47,674 nt of DNA from Deltaproteobacteria bacterium (GTDB lineage: Bacteria > Desulfobacterota > Syntrophobacteria > Syntrophobacterales > Syntrophobacteraceae): NCBI GenBank assembly GCA_021813685.1, contig JAKAJS010000168.1:1-47674 (forward strand), in the 5' to 3' direction. The notes beneath the pieces are model-generated. The model did no database searches. It was not told the DNA's origin and saw nothing but the letters and a program-made list of their open reading frames with translations. Shown here in pieces: positions 8,808-17,364 of the stretch. The position numbers and the translations under genes are program-made. Position 1 is the first letter of the stretch. Every line of letters begins with the position of its first letter.

Positions 8808-9401
8808 CTACGCAAGACGCGAGTTCACGAAATCCCAGTCGATCAGATTATCGATAACGGCCTGTAAAAAATCGGGTCTTCTGTTCTGGTAGTCGAGGTA
8901 GTAGGCATGCTCCCAGACGTCAATGGTCAGGAGGGGCTTGATCCCGTGGGCGATCGGCGTATCCGCGTTTGCGGTTTTCATCACCTCGAGTTTGCCCTCT
9001 TTTAACACCAGCCAGGCCCAGCCGCTTCCAAACTGCGTGATGCCCGCATTCTTGAGGCTTTCGGCAAATTTTTCGTACGACCCTAAATCGACTTCGATCT
9101 TTTTAGCCACCTGTCCGGTGGGGCGGCCTCCCCCCCCGGGTTTGAGACAAGTCCAGAAAAATGAGTGGTTCCATGCCTGGGCGACGTTGTTGAAGATTCC
9201 GATCCGGGAGGCATCTCCTGCAACTTCCTTGATTATCTTCTCCGTATCTTCCTTTTCCAGGCCGGTCCCCTCGAGCAGTTTGTTCGCGTTGTCCACATAT
9301 GCTTTGTGGTGCTTGCCGTGGTGGAACTCAAGGGTTTTCGCGCTGATATGAGGCTCGAGAGCATTTTTCGCATAAGGCAGGTCGGGTAACGTCAGGGCCA
9401 T
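8808..9401 (-). CDS. sodB: Superoxide dismutase, Fe type
   Basis: Dismutates superoxide in the cytoplasm. 197 residues, without a signal peptide. All four metal ligands are visible: His27 (EFHHGKHH), His79 (AWNHSFFW), Asp161 and His165 (DVWEHAYY). Gln75 in FNNVAQAWNH is the second-sphere glutamine position typical of iron enzymes rather than the Mn-type location. The start ATG is preceded by AAGGAGAA. The upstream gap 9402-9512 may hold its promoter, followed by a heptad repeat. In an anaerobe this points to oxygen defence. Confidence 0.95.
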   Translation of the reverse strand: MALTLPDLPYAKNALEPHISAKTLEFHHGKHHKAYVDNANKLLEGTGLEKEDTEKIIKEVAGDASRIGIFNNVAQAWNHSFFWTCLKPGGGGRPTGQVAKKIEVDLGSYEKFAESLKNAGITQFGSGWAWLVLKEGKLEVMKTANADTPIAHGIKPLLTIDVWEHAYYLDYQNRRPDFLQAVIDNLIDWDFVNSRLA

Positions 9402-9512
9402 GATGTTCTCCTTGTTTGGTTTTGCGGAAAAGCGGGGCGGAGGTCAAACTGCGTGAAAAGTAAGCACGCGGCGGGGGATGCTCAAGGGAGGAGAAAAGTC
9501 GCCGGCGTGGCC

Positions 9513-9593
9513 GCAGTTGCCGGTTGCCGATAAATTGCCAACTGGAAACAAACAACCAGCAACCAGCAACCGGCAACTAACAACTAACAACTA
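9513..9593. repeat. Heptad repeat array, CAACCAG/CAACTAA family
   Basis: A 7-bp-period array: CAACCAG twice, then CAACCGG, CAACTAA twice and CAACTA. It is preceded by the reverse-complement arm CAGTTGCCGGTTGCCG, so the whole can fold back. It lies just after the stop of the radical-SAM gene at 9596 and before sodB, both on the minus strand. A second member of the family is at 45174-45223. Confidence 0.8.
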
Positions 9594-9595
9594 TC

Positions 9596-10879
9596 TCATT
9601 CCAGCGGCGGGTTGAAGTAGCCTAGCCTGATGTTTGGAAATTCCTCGCGGATCATCGCGATGAGACGGCTTACACCCAGCTTCTTTTCGCGCAGATCGGG
9701 TTTGAGGATTTCCAGATACCACTCGGGGTCGATGTTGAGGTTGCGCATCTGGATCAAGTCGAGGCCGGTCTCCGAGATGAGTTTCTTTAGGGCGAGCCAT
9801 TCGCTTTTTTGGTCGGTGACCCCCGGGAGGACAAAATAGTTGATCGACGCGAATCCTCCGTTGGCCTTCACTACGGAAAGGGAGCGCTGTGCCTGCTCGA
9901 AGCTGAATCCTTTGGGGCGAAAGTATTTTTCATACAATTCGGGGCGTGCGCTGTTCATGCTCACGCGGATGCTCTGAAGGCCCGCGCGACAAAGCTTTTC
10001 GACGGCTTGCGGAAGGCTGCCGTTGGTGTTGAGGTTGATGGTGCCTCTACCCGTAGCTCTGCGGATCATCCGGATGGAGGACTCCAGCACGTCTGCCTGG
10101 AGCAGCGGTTCGCCTTCACAGCCCTGCCCGAAGCTCACGACCGCCCGGGGCGCATGTTGCAGGTGAGGCACAGCGACCCCGCTTATCTCTTCGGGAGAAG
10201 GAACGAAGGTGATGCGCTCCTGTGTCGCGCTCAACCCCGTGCCAACCTGGCGGCTGATGCACCCCAGGCAGCGTGCGTTGCACTCCGGCGAAGAGGGCAG
10301 CGGGGCTTCCCAGCGGTTCATGAACAGGTTCTTGGCAGCCGGGCACCCGTAGGTGAGAGCACACTTGCCCAGATGCTGCACCAGCCGGTTTTCTCGATCC
10401 GTCTTCATGCGCTTGCGGGCGTTGCGTTCGATGAGTTTTCGGTCGAAATTACAGAAATCCTGCCGCCGGTCCCTGTCGATTCTTACTGCCGGGACCACAA
10501 AGTCTCCGTTCCGCCAGCCCACTGCGGTATAGGCGAAAAGAGGCAGGAGAGGCGCACCGGCTTTGGTCCTGTAGGCCGGAGAAAAGAGATGGGTATAGGC
10601 CGGGGAAATGAAAGCGGCCACCGCTCGCACGGGTTTCGCCGTGTCGAAAGGATCGGCCGCCAGGGATTCGAACCGGCGAAGCGCCGGGTTAAAGCCCACC
10701 GGCACCCGCTCGGGCAAAAGAAAAAGTTCGCTTCCTTCCGGCAGCGGAATCAGTTCGGACGGTCCGGGGCATTTCCATTCGCCTCCGCTTGCACCGGCCA
10801 TTTCCAGTCCCGGCCAGTCGAGAACGTTGCCGTCGGCATCGGCATAGACCAAAGCCGCTCTATTTTTCATTTCATTCAC
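9596..10879 (-). CDS. Radical SAM protein with long Cys-containing N-terminal domain
   Basis: 427 residues. The radical-SAM cluster motif CX3CX2C is CNARCLGC at about residue 199. The rest of the half barrel follows (SFGQGCEGEPLLQ, NLNTNGSLP, SIRVSMNSA). About 190 residues precede the motif, with extra cysteines in RQDFCNF and GKCALTYGCPAAK that could bind a second cluster. The substrate is unknown; this looks like a deltaproteobacterial conserved family rather than a named enzyme. The start is GTG at 10879 (AGAGGA close upstream) or ATG at 10870 (MKNRAALVY). It stands between the sodB repeat and the divergent methyltransferase gene. Confidence 0.8.
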   Translation of the reverse strand: MNEMKNRAALVYADADGNVLDWPGLEMAGASGGEWKCPGPSELIPLPEGSELFLLPERVPVGFNPALRRFESLAADPFDTAKPVRAVAAFISPAYTHLFSPAYRTKAGAPLLPLFAYTAVGWRNGDFVVPAVRIDRDRRQDFCNFDRKLIERNARKRMKTDRENRLVQHLGKCALTYGCPAAKNLFMNRWEAPLPSSPECNARCLGCISRQVGTGLSATQERITFVPSPEEISGVAVPHLQHAPRAVVSFGQGCEGEPLLQADVLESSIRMIRRATGRGTINLNTNGSLPQAVEKLCRAGLQSIRVSMNSARPELYEKYFRPKGFSFEQAQRSLSVVKANGGFASINYFVLPGVTDQKSEWLALKKLISETGLDLIQMRNLNIDPEWYLEILKPDLREKKLGVSRLIAMIREEFPNIRLGYFNPPLE

Positions 10880-10950
10880 CCATTCCTCTGTTCACCCGCT
10901 CTTATAGCATATTCGGGTTTACACGGCATCAGCTTAAGGGGTATGGGTAA

Positions 10951-12192
10951 ATGGACCTGCTGCCGGGCAGCAGTGTACTTGACAGAAAATGGGGATATTC
11001 AATGAGTAACGTCTCTAAAACCACGAGCGGGGCTTTGAGCCGCCGCATCAAAACCCATATCACGGGGCCGGAGCACCGGTTTGCGATTACAACGCCTCCC
11101 GAACTCGCCCCGTTGTGTCTCGACGAAGCGAGTTCGCTCGATATTCCGGCCCCGGAACTGAGCGAGGCGGGAGTCGAATTCACAGGAAGGCTAAAAGACG
11201 CCTACAGCGCCAATCTCTGGCTGCGAACGGCGGGTCGGGTACTCTGCCGGCTTGAGTCTTTCCGTGCGGGAGTCGCCGAAGAGCTATTCTACAAGGCTTC
11301 GCGGATTCCCTGGGAGCTGTGGCTGAGCCGGAAGATACCAATCGATGTCGAAGCCGGCGTGCACTATTCGCGGATAAGCAGCGAGGGCAGGGTGGTCGAG
11401 GTCATCCAACAGGCTATCGAAAAATGCATCGGCCGAACGGGAATGGTTCAGGGCGCCGGGGTGGAGCTCCGGCAAAAGATTCTCGTCCGTCTCGTCGACA
11501 ACCACTGTCTCATAAGCCTGGACACGTCGGGCGCGCATCTCTACCAGAGAGGCTATCGCCTGCGCCATTCGGGGGCGCCTCTACGCGAGACCCTTGCCGC
11601 CGCCATTTTACTAAAGGCCGGCTGGAAGGGCGAGGAGCCCCTCGTGGACGGCATGTGCGGATCGGGCGTATTCCCGATCGAGGCGGCCCTCCTGTCACGG
11701 CGCATTGCCCCGGGGCTTGCCCGCGAGTTTTTGTTTCAGAAGTGGCCCTCCTTTCAGGAAAAAACCTGGGAATTTCTGCGGCGAAAGGCCGGGGAAACAG
11801 CCTTACCCAAGGCGCCTCAACCGATCGTTGGAATCGATATCGATCCGGAGGCGATCGGGATAGCCGCTGAAAATTCGGGGCGCGCCGGGACCGGTGGCGA
11901 TATCAGCTGGAAAAACGGGGATTTTTTCGACTTTTTTCCGGAGAGAGAGAGACTGCGGAAAGGCCTTGTGGTTTTGAACCCTCCCTATGGAGTGCGCATG
12001 GCCGCCGGCGGAACCGGCCTTTACGAAAGAATCGGCGCTCACCTGAGGCTCAACTTCAAGGGCTGGAGATACGCCGTTCTGGCCAAATCCCGGCTCGAAG
12101 CCGCCGCCCTGGGCGCCGGCCGGATGCGGTTGTGGAACATCCGGCACGGGGGGCTGAACATCGTCGTGGCAATTGGAGGCGGTGAGCAGTGA
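10951..12192 (+). CDS. THUMP/UPF0020 RNA methyltransferase, RlmL-like
   Basis: Predicted SAM-dependent N2-guanine methyltransferase acting on 23S rRNA or tRNA, resembling the N-terminal half of E. coli RlmL and the Bacillus YpsC type. 413 residues: an N-terminal ferredoxin-like/THUMP region (about 50-185), then a Rossmann methyltransferase with DGMCGSGVFPIEAAL (SAM loop), GIDIDPEAI and the catalytic NPPYG at residues 343-347, typical of base-amino methyltransferases. The start at 10951 has AAGGGG upstream; the ATG at 11002 (MSNVSKTT) is an alternative. Its last codons (GEQ, stop) fall inside a heptad repeat shared with the convergent pyrE. The exact target base cannot be read from sequence. 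Confidence 0.85.
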   Translation: MDLLPGSSVLDRKWGYSMSNVSKTTSGALSRRIKTHITGPEHRFAITTPPELAPLCLDEASSLDIPAPELSEAGVEFTGRLKDAYSANLWLRTAGRVLCRLESFRAGVAEELFYKASRIPWELWLSRKIPIDVEAGVHYSRISSEGRVVEVIQQAIEKCIGRTGMVQGAGVELRQKILVRLVDNHCLISLDTSGAHLYQRGYRLRHSGAPLRETLAAAILLKAGWKGEEPLVDGMCGSGVFPIEAALLSRRIAPGLAREFLFQKWPSFQEKTWEFLRRKAGETALPKAPQPIVGIDIDPEAIGIAAENSGRAGTGGDISWKNGDFFDFFPERERLRKGLVVLNPPYGVRMAAGGTGLYERIGAHLRLNFKGWRYAVLAKSRLEAAALGAGRMRLWNIRHGGLNIVVAIGGGEQ

Positions 12193-12246
12193 GCAGTGAT
12201 CAGAAAAAGCTTCTGCTCCTCACCGCTCACTGTTCACGGTTCACCG
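12182..12246. repeat. Heptad repeat at convergent junction, CAGTGAG family, copy 1
   Basis: Left arm GTGAGCAGTGAGCAGTGATC and right arm CTCACCGCTCACTGTTCAC read as 7-bp units of CAGTGAg/CAGTGAa in opposite orientations, so the region folds into a hairpin. It covers the stop of the methyltransferase gene (12190-12192) and the stop of pyrE (12227-12229), and encodes the C-terminal EQ of both proteins. It is probably also a bidirectional terminator. Confidence 0.85.
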
Positions 12247-12829
12247 CCCTATACAGCCTCATGACTTCCTCGCAGGTGACCAGGGCTTTGAACATGGGCA
12301 CTTCCTGTTCGATATTTTCCCGTCCGTTCATTTCCTGGCGGTCGACCAGGGCGAGCGCCCCGAGGATTTCAAAGCCCGCTTCCCGGCAGGCGGCAATGGC
12401 CTGGAGCGTGGAAGCTCCTGTCGTCACCACATCGTCCAGCACGACGACACGGTCTCCGCGTTTTACCTTGCCCTCGATGGAGGCAACGATCCCGTGGTCT
12501 TTTTTGGCCTTTCTCACGATAAACGACTGGATCGGCCTGCCTTGCAGCCAGGAGGTGTAGGCGGCCGCATTGGCGAGCGCATCGGCTCCCAGGGTGAGAC
12601 CTCCCACACCATCCACCCGCAGGTCGCTCAATGCTTCGAACACCAGGTTTCCTATGAGGTACTGGCCTTCAGGGTCCAGGGTTACTTTCTTGCAGTTGAA
12701 ATAAAAGGGGCTCGTTCCGCCGTGGGCGAGTTTGAAGCCGGAGGTCTCGGAGTACTGGAAAGAATAGTCGAAAACAAGTTTTACGAGGCGTTCGCGCATT
12801 TTTTCGATATCGGGGACTTCACAATTCAT
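12227..12829 (-). CDS. pyrE: Orotate phosphoribosyltransferase
   Basis: Adds PRPP to orotate in UMP synthesis. 200 residues from MNCEVPDIEK. The PRPP-binding signature is VVVLDDVVTTGAS; the family loop KKVTLDPEG and GLTLGADALA are also present. The start is taken at the ATG 12829, with AGGAG 11 nt upstream; the frame continues upstream into the preceding gene but the extension is not PyrE-like. The 5' end overlaps the YhcC-like gene by 11 nt, so the two are probably co-transcribed. Its C-terminus NREQ is encoded by repeat DNA. Confidence 0.93.
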   Translation of the reverse strand: MNCEVPDIEKMRERLVKLVFDYSFQYSETSGFKLAHGGTSPFYFNCKKVTLDPEGQYLIGNLVFEALSDLRVDGVGGLTLGADALANAAAYTSWLQGRPIQSFIVRKAKKDHGIVASIEGKVKRGDRVVVLDDVVTTGASTLQAIAACREAGFEILGALALVDRQEMNGRENIEQEVPMFKALVTCEEVMRLYRAVNREQ

Positions 12830-13760
12830 CGGGATTTTTCTCCTGTCGGAAGAGCCGTTTTTTGCCCTGATACAGTCCGTTTTCCTGCATATAGGCCCGG
12901 ACGGCGTCGAGATTTCGTTGTTTTTCAAGTGCCCACGCAGGGGCCACGAGTTCATCGGGATGCGGGTCTCCGGTGAGCCTCTGGACGATCACGTCCGGGG
13001 GCAGAAGCGCAAGGAATTCTCCCGCCGCCGCCGCATAATTTTCTCGTGTCATGCACGAATAGGCGCCGCTCCTGAACATTTCATGGAGGGCGGTTCCCTC
13101 TATTACGTAGAGCAGGTGTATTTTTACAGCCTGAATGTCCTGAAGTGCAAGAAATCTCGCCGTATCGAGCATATTTTCGGTAGTTTCCCCGGGAAGGCCC
13201 AGGATGACGTGAGCACAAACCGGGAGATCTCTCGCGCGGGCGCGCCGTACCGCATCAGCGAAAGCCTCGGCGCGGTGCCCTCGTCGGATACGCGCGAGGG
13301 TGGCATCATTTGCCGACTGGAGGCCGAACTCGAGCCAGATGAGACGGGTTTTGGCAAGCTCTGCCAGGTAGTCCAGGGTTTGGTCGGCTACGCAGTCCGG
13401 GCGCGTGCCGATGCTCAGCCCTACGACGTCGCGGTCTTCGAGCGCCTCGTCGTAAAGGGCTCGCAGCCTGGGAAGGGGCGCATAGGTATTCGAAAACGAC
13501 TGAAAATAGCCAATGAATTTTTTGGCTTTGTACTTCCGGGCAAGCCTCTCTTTTCCGGTTCGGATCTGTTCGGAAATGGTTGCGAAAGAAGCTGCCCCCG
13601 TGCCCGAGCCCTTCTCGTTGCAGTAGATGCAGCCCGAGAGCCCCAGGGTCCCGTCGCGGTTCGGGCAGTAAAGGCCTGCATCCAGAGATATCTTCTGCAC
13701 CCGGCATCCGAAGGTCTCCCGCAGGTAGGAGTTATAGTCTCGATAGAGTCTTTCGGCCAT
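12819..13760 (-). CDS. TIGR01212-family radical SAM protein, YhcC-like
   Basis: 313 residues of the E. coli YhcC type. The iron-sulfur motif has the wide family spacing: CPNRDGTLGLSGCIYC (CX11CX2C, about residues 32-47). GYFQSFSNTYAP, SIGTRPDCV, LEFGLQSAN and HVILGLPGET are characteristic of the family. The biochemical role of YhcC is not firmly known to me. It is the first gene of a two-gene unit with pyrE and divergent from the lipoprotein gene. The start ATG has only a weak GAGTGA upstream. Confidence 0.9.
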   Translation of the reverse strand: MAERLYRDYNSYLRETFGCRVQKISLDAGLYCPNRDGTLGLSGCIYCNEKGSGTGAASFATISEQIRTGKERLARKYKAKKFIGYFQSFSNTYAPLPRLRALYDEALEDRDVVGLSIGTRPDCVADQTLDYLAELAKTRLIWLEFGLQSANDATLARIRRGHRAEAFADAVRRARARDLPVCAHVILGLPGETTENMLDTARFLALQDIQAVKIHLLYVIEGTALHEMFRSGAYSCMTRENYAAAAGEFLALLPPDVIVQRLTGDPHPDELVAPAWALEKQRNLDAVRAYMQENGLYQGKKRLFRQEKNPDEL

Positions 13761-13952
13761 TGTTCACTCGAGCTGAAATCATGAAAAGAGAGGGAACGCT
13801 TTTCTTCCCGCTCCTGTCTTCGCGATTATACCCTTGCGCTCTTTGATTGTCAGCATTGCATTCATCGCCCGATCAAGACTTGCATTGGCCGGCGGGGTCT
13901 GATATTGGGGTGTTGGGCGCAGATCGAAAAATCTTTCCACACGAGGAACAGT

Positions 13953-14492
13953 ATGAGAAAGGTATGGCTCCTCTGGGCGCTTATCTGTTTTCTGCCCTTG
14001 GGCGGCTGCGGCACCGTGGGTACCAGCCCCGGAACCAGCCCGATCACCTGCGGGGTCAAGGGGGATCGGGGGACGCAATGTAATTTGTCGACTGACCTGG
14101 TGCGTCTTCTCGGAGCACAGGTCACAAAACAAAAGGGAAACGTCTGCATAACCATACCCTCCGATTCGTTGTTCCAACCGGATGGCGACAAGGTGAAGAT
14201 TTCCGACAGGGCCGATATGGACGCTTTGGCCAATGCCGGGAAAAAATACCCGCACATGAACATAAAAATAAAGGTCTACACGGATTGTGCGCACTCGGAG
14301 ACACGGGACCTCATTTTGACCGAGCTCGAGGCCTGGCTGATAAAGCGTGCCCTTGTGGACCGCGGGATAGCGGCCAGTCGCATCTCGGCGCAGGGTTGGG
14401 GGGAAGCGAGGCCTGTGGCCTCCAACGCCACTGCGAATGGCAGAAAGGCAAACCGGCGCGTGACGATAACTTTCGAGCCGGGAGCATCCTGA
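13953..14492 (+). CDS. OmpA-family outer-membrane lipoprotein
   Basis: 179 residues. The N-terminus MRKVWLLWALICFLPLGGC is a lipoprotein signal with lipobox LGGC (Cys19). The C-terminal half (about 85-178) is an OmpA-like peptidoglycan-binding domain, with the Asp of IKVYTD and the Arg cluster GRKANRRVTITF in the positions that bind diaminopimelate in the family. Likely tethers the outer membrane to murein. The ATG at 13953 follows GAGGAA; an upstream in-frame ATG at 13905 would place the signal peptide internally and is rejected. The ybaK-like gene follows after 22 bp. Confidence 0.88.
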   Translation: MRKVWLLWALICFLPLGGCGTVGTSPGTSPITCGVKGDRGTQCNLSTDLVRLLGAQVTKQKGNVCITIPSDSLFQPDGDKVKISDRADMDALANAGKKYPHMNIKIKVYTDCAHSETRDLILTELEAWLIKRALVDRGIAASRISAQGWGEARPVASNATANGRKANRRVTITFEPGAS

Positions 14493-14514
14493 TGCGTTAT
14501 CGGGGAGTCAATCC

Positions 14515-14979
14515 ATGAGCCTGGAATCGGTCCGCGTATTTCTGTGCGAACATGCGCCGGATCTTGAAATAATAGAAAAACCATCGAGCACGGCAACAGT
14601 TGCAGAAGCCGCACAGGCGCACGGAGTTGCGCCCGGACAGATTGCCAAAACGCTCACGCTGTGGCTGAAGGGTGAGGTCATCCTGCTGATTCTGGGTGGC
14701 GACGCCAAGATCGACAACCGGAAGTTCAAGGACCGGTTCAACGGCAAGGCCAAGATGCTCAGTGGTGACGAGGTCGTCCAGTGGACCGGGCACCCTGTGG
14801 GGGGCGTGTGCCCGTTCGGCTTGCCGCAACAATTGAAGGTCTTCGCCGATGTGACCTTGAAAAAATTCGATGTCGTCCTTCCCGCAGCAGGCGCAACGAA
14901 CGCCGCGCTGCGGATACCCCCCGATCGCCTGATTGAACTGGTCAGTGCCGAGTGGGTCGATGTGGCGACTGCTCACTGA
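14515..14979 (+). CDS. YbaK/EbsC-type aminoacyl-tRNA deacylase
   Basis: 154 residues of the YbaK/ProX editing superfamily, which hydrolyses mischarged tRNA such as Cys-tRNA(Pro). The conserved lysine is Lys45 in GQIAKTLTL; GHPVGGVCPFGL is the other hallmark motif. Substrate specificity within the family is not deducible. Its terminal codons (ATAH, stop) lie in a heptad repeat shared with the convergent rRNA methyltransferase gene, whose stop directly abuts. Confidence 0.9.
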   Translation: MSLESVRVFLCEHAPDLEIIEKPSSTATVAEAAQAHGVAPGQIAKTLTLWLKGEVILLILGGDAKIDNRKFKDRFNGKAKMLSGDEVVQWTGHPVGGVCPFGLPQQLKVFADVTLKKFDVVLPAAGATNAALRIPPDRLIELVSAEWVDVATAH

Positions 14980-15000
14980 TCACTGCTCACTGATCACTGC
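14965..15000. repeat. Heptad repeat at convergent junction, CAGTGAG family, copy 2
   Basis: CTGCTCACTGATCACTGCTCA followed by the same again: two tandem 14-bp units, each two heptads in alternating form (GCTCACT, GATCACT). It holds both stop codons, 14977-14979 (+) and 14980-14982 (-), which touch each other. It encodes VISEQ on the minus strand. Confidence 0.82.
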
Positions 15001-16449
15001 TTTTGCCTCCGCCCACTTGAACAGGGCGATTGCGGTCGCCACCACTCCGTTTAGCGACTCCACCCCGGCCGAAATGGAAATAGAGATCGCCGCCTTTCGA
15101 AACTTCTCCGGCAGTCCCGGTCCTTCGATCCCGGGGAGCAGGCCGAAGGTTTCCGGAAATTTGAAATCCGAAATGTTTTTACCTTCTTTGGAAAGGGGCA
15201 CGAGCGGCAGTTCCTCGGGGAGTTCGCCAATCGAGGGGCCCTGCAGCAGGCGGGCGCCAAAGACTGTTGCGCCTGAAGCCCTCACCGACTTGGGATGGTA
15301 GGGGTTGGCGGCTTCGGCGAGCAGAATGATCGCGGAGACGCCGAAAGCCACCGCCGATCGGAAGGCGGCCCCCACATTTTCAGGGTCCTGGAACGGGATA
15401 AAGAGTGTGCATCCTTCCGGCAGGCCCTCGGAGGGCGACCACTGCTCCATCGGTTTCACTTTTACGAGCAAGAGCGGACAGGAAGTCCCGAATATATCCA
15501 GGGTCTCGAAAAGAGGCGGGGCGAGCCGATACCACATCAAATGAGAGGGAGCCTCTTCAGGCGGCGGGGTGTTGTCCCCCCGGCTCAACCAGGCGAGGCA
15601 GTCGCCGGGGATTCGGGCAAGCGTATCCGATACCTGTTTTTGGCCGAAGACGAGTGCCTGCATCTGTTTGCGTATCCCCCGGGGGGTGAGCAGTTTTTTC
15701 AACTCCCGGAACGTGTCATTATTTTCGCTTTCGATGGTTTTCACCAGGTTTTGCCTTTCGAGTTCGGTCCTTTTTAACCGGGGGGGAGCGTCGAGCCTTT
15801 CGAAAACAACCAGCCTGCGCTCATCGCGGGAATCGGGCAAGCGGTAATGATGGTCGCCTGTGAGCCGGTAGCGGCCGGCGAAGCGTTCCAGAGCCTCTTC
15901 TATTTCCTGGTCGCATCCCGGGCCCTTCATGAAAATCGCTAAGCCCCCCCTGGATAGAGAGCCCGAAATCCTTTCCAATGTTGCGGGTATCGCCTCCAGA
16001 GCCCGGGTTATGATGCCGTTAACCGCCGTTTCCGTAGAGGGGCCGACACCGTGCCCCAGGACGCTGATCCCCTCCAGTTCAAGCTCCTGAACCACGGTTT
16101 GGAGAAATTCATTGCGGTTTCTCCTGCTTTCGGCGAGGATGACTTCGAGCTGCGGATAGGCGATCTTTAGAGGGACTCCCGGCATACCCGGGCCACTGCC
16201 GATATCCATGAGGGGCGAGGGCAGTTCGATTATTTTGCCGGGCAGGATCGAGTCCACATACAGCTTGCGGACCATGTTTGCGAAGTTGTGAATCCGGGTG
16301 AGATTGAGTTCCGTGTTGCATTGTCTTAGCAGCAGGTGATATTTCCACAGGCGCTCCACGTCGCTACGCGGCAGGGATATGCCGGATGCGAGCAGCAGCT
16401 TTGAAAGATGCGCCGCATCGGGTTCTGTGGCCTGTTTTTTGGGGGGCAT
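14980..16449 (-). CDS. rsmG: Fused RsmG (16S rRNA m7G527) and SpoU-type RNA methyltransferase
   Basis: 489 residues with two complete methyltransferase domains. N-terminal (about 10-215): RsmG/GidB type, with ELNLTRI, the SAM loop DIGSGPGMPGVPLKIA and TRALEAI. C-terminal (about 230-489): TrmH/SpoU type, with a small N-terminal substrate-binding unit (FRELKKLLTPRGIRKQ), then SPOUT motif 1 DPENVGAAFRSA and the knot motif SLNGVVATAIALF. The two folds use different SAM-binding architectures, so this is a true fusion and not a duplication. The start is MPPKKQATEP at 16449, with GGAG eight bases upstream; earlier in-frame sequence is unrelated. The targets of the SpoU half are unknown. Confidence 0.85.
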   Translation of the reverse strand: MPPKKQATEPDAAHLSKLLLASGISLPRSDVERLWKYHLLLRQCNTELNLTRIHNFANMVRKLYVDSILPGKIIELPSPLMDIGSGPGMPGVPLKIAYPQLEVILAESRRNRNEFLQTVVQELELEGISVLGHGVGPSTETAVNGIITRALEAIPATLERISGSLSRGGLAIFMKGPGCDQEIEEALERFAGRYRLTGDHHYRLPDSRDERRLVVFERLDAPPRLKRTELERQNLVKTIESENNDTFRELKKLLTPRGIRKQMQALVFGQKQVSDTLARIPGDCLAWLSRGDNTPPPEEAPSHLMWYRLAPPLFETLDIFGTSCPLLLVKVKPMEQWSPSEGLPEGCTLFIPFQDPENVGAAFRSAVAFGVSAIILLAEAANPYHPKSVRASGATVFGARLLQGPSIGELPEELPLVPLSKEGKNISDFKFPETFGLLPGIEGPGLPEKFRKAAISISISAGVESLNGVVATAIALFKWAEAKAVISEQ

Positions 16450-16488
16450 GAAAACAGCTCCTTTTTCGGTACGCCCGCGGGAATCTCT

Positions 16489-17238
16489 ATGGACGGAGAC
16501 TATTTTTTTCATCGATCGTGGCCTATATTCTTCCGAGACAACCACCTGCTGGTTCTCTACAAGCCTGCCGGGCTCCTGGCTCAGGGCGATGAGACCGGGG
16601 AGACATCGCTGCTCGAACTGGGTAAGCTCTGGCTCAAGGATGTTTATAACAAACCCGGACGGGTTTTTCTCGGCCTTGTCCATCGCCTGGACCGGCCGGT
16701 CGCCGGGGTCATGCTTTTTTGTCGAACCTCCAAGGCCGCCGCAAGAATAAGCGAACAGTTCCGCGGGGGCAAAGCGGAAAAATATTATCTAGCGGTATTG
16801 GAGGGAAAACTGAAGGAAAAATCGGGCACTCTTTTCAACTTGATCGAAAAGGGCGAAAATCGGTCGAGCAGGGTCGTTTCGGAAAAAACTCCGGAGGCTC
16901 GTGAGGCAAAGCTTTCCTTCACCGTACTGGACACGTCACAGGGGCGCAGCCTGGTTCGAATCAGACTCGAAACGGGGCGCAGGCACCAAATACGACTCCA
17001 GTTCGCCCACATCGGTCATCCGGTTGTCGGCGACCTTCGGTATGGAGCCCCCGCAGCACTTCCCCAAAAGCAAATCGCCCTGTTTGCCAAAGAGCTTTTC
17101 GTAGATCATCCCGTTCGGGGCGAAAGGCTGCGCTTCGAGTCGCCCCTTCCTCGCGGCTGGCCGTGGCAAGACCAAACCGAAGGCCCCCCCTGGGATTGGA
17201 GAGAGCTCGAGGTCCAATTAGGATTGAATAGTCTATGA
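16489..17238 (+). CDS. RluA-family pseudouridine synthase
   Basis: Converts uridine to pseudouridine in rRNA or tRNA. 249 residues from MDGDYFF. The catalytic aspartate is Asp68 in LVHRLDRPVAG; YKPAGLL, ETGRRHQIRLQFAHIGHP and GDLRYG are the other RluA motifs. There is no S4 domain, so it is closer to the short RluA/TruC-like types; the target is not assignable. The start lies only 39 bp from the divergent rsmG-spoU start and its ribosome site is weak, so the exact N-terminus is uncertain. Confidence 0.88.
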   Translation: MDGDYFFHRSWPIFFRDNHLLVLYKPAGLLAQGDETGETSLLELGKLWLKDVYNKPGRVFLGLVHRLDRPVAGVMLFCRTSKAAARISEQFRGGKAEKYYLAVLEGKLKEKSGTLFNLIEKGENRSSRVVSEKTPEAREAKLSFTVLDTSQGRSLVRIRLETGRRHQIRLQFAHIGHPVVGDLRYGAPAALPQKQIALFAKELFVDHPVRGERLRFESPLPRGWPWQDQTEGPPWDWRELEVQLGLNSL

Positions 17239-17364
17239 ATGTTTGAAATTGGCCGATCGGAATGGTGTCGTCACGGGGTATTGAATTTGTCCTATAGGTC
17301 TTATCCGTCCTATGCATTCAATGTCTTATCATTAAAATTAGACGCAAGGTGTTCGTGAAAATCT

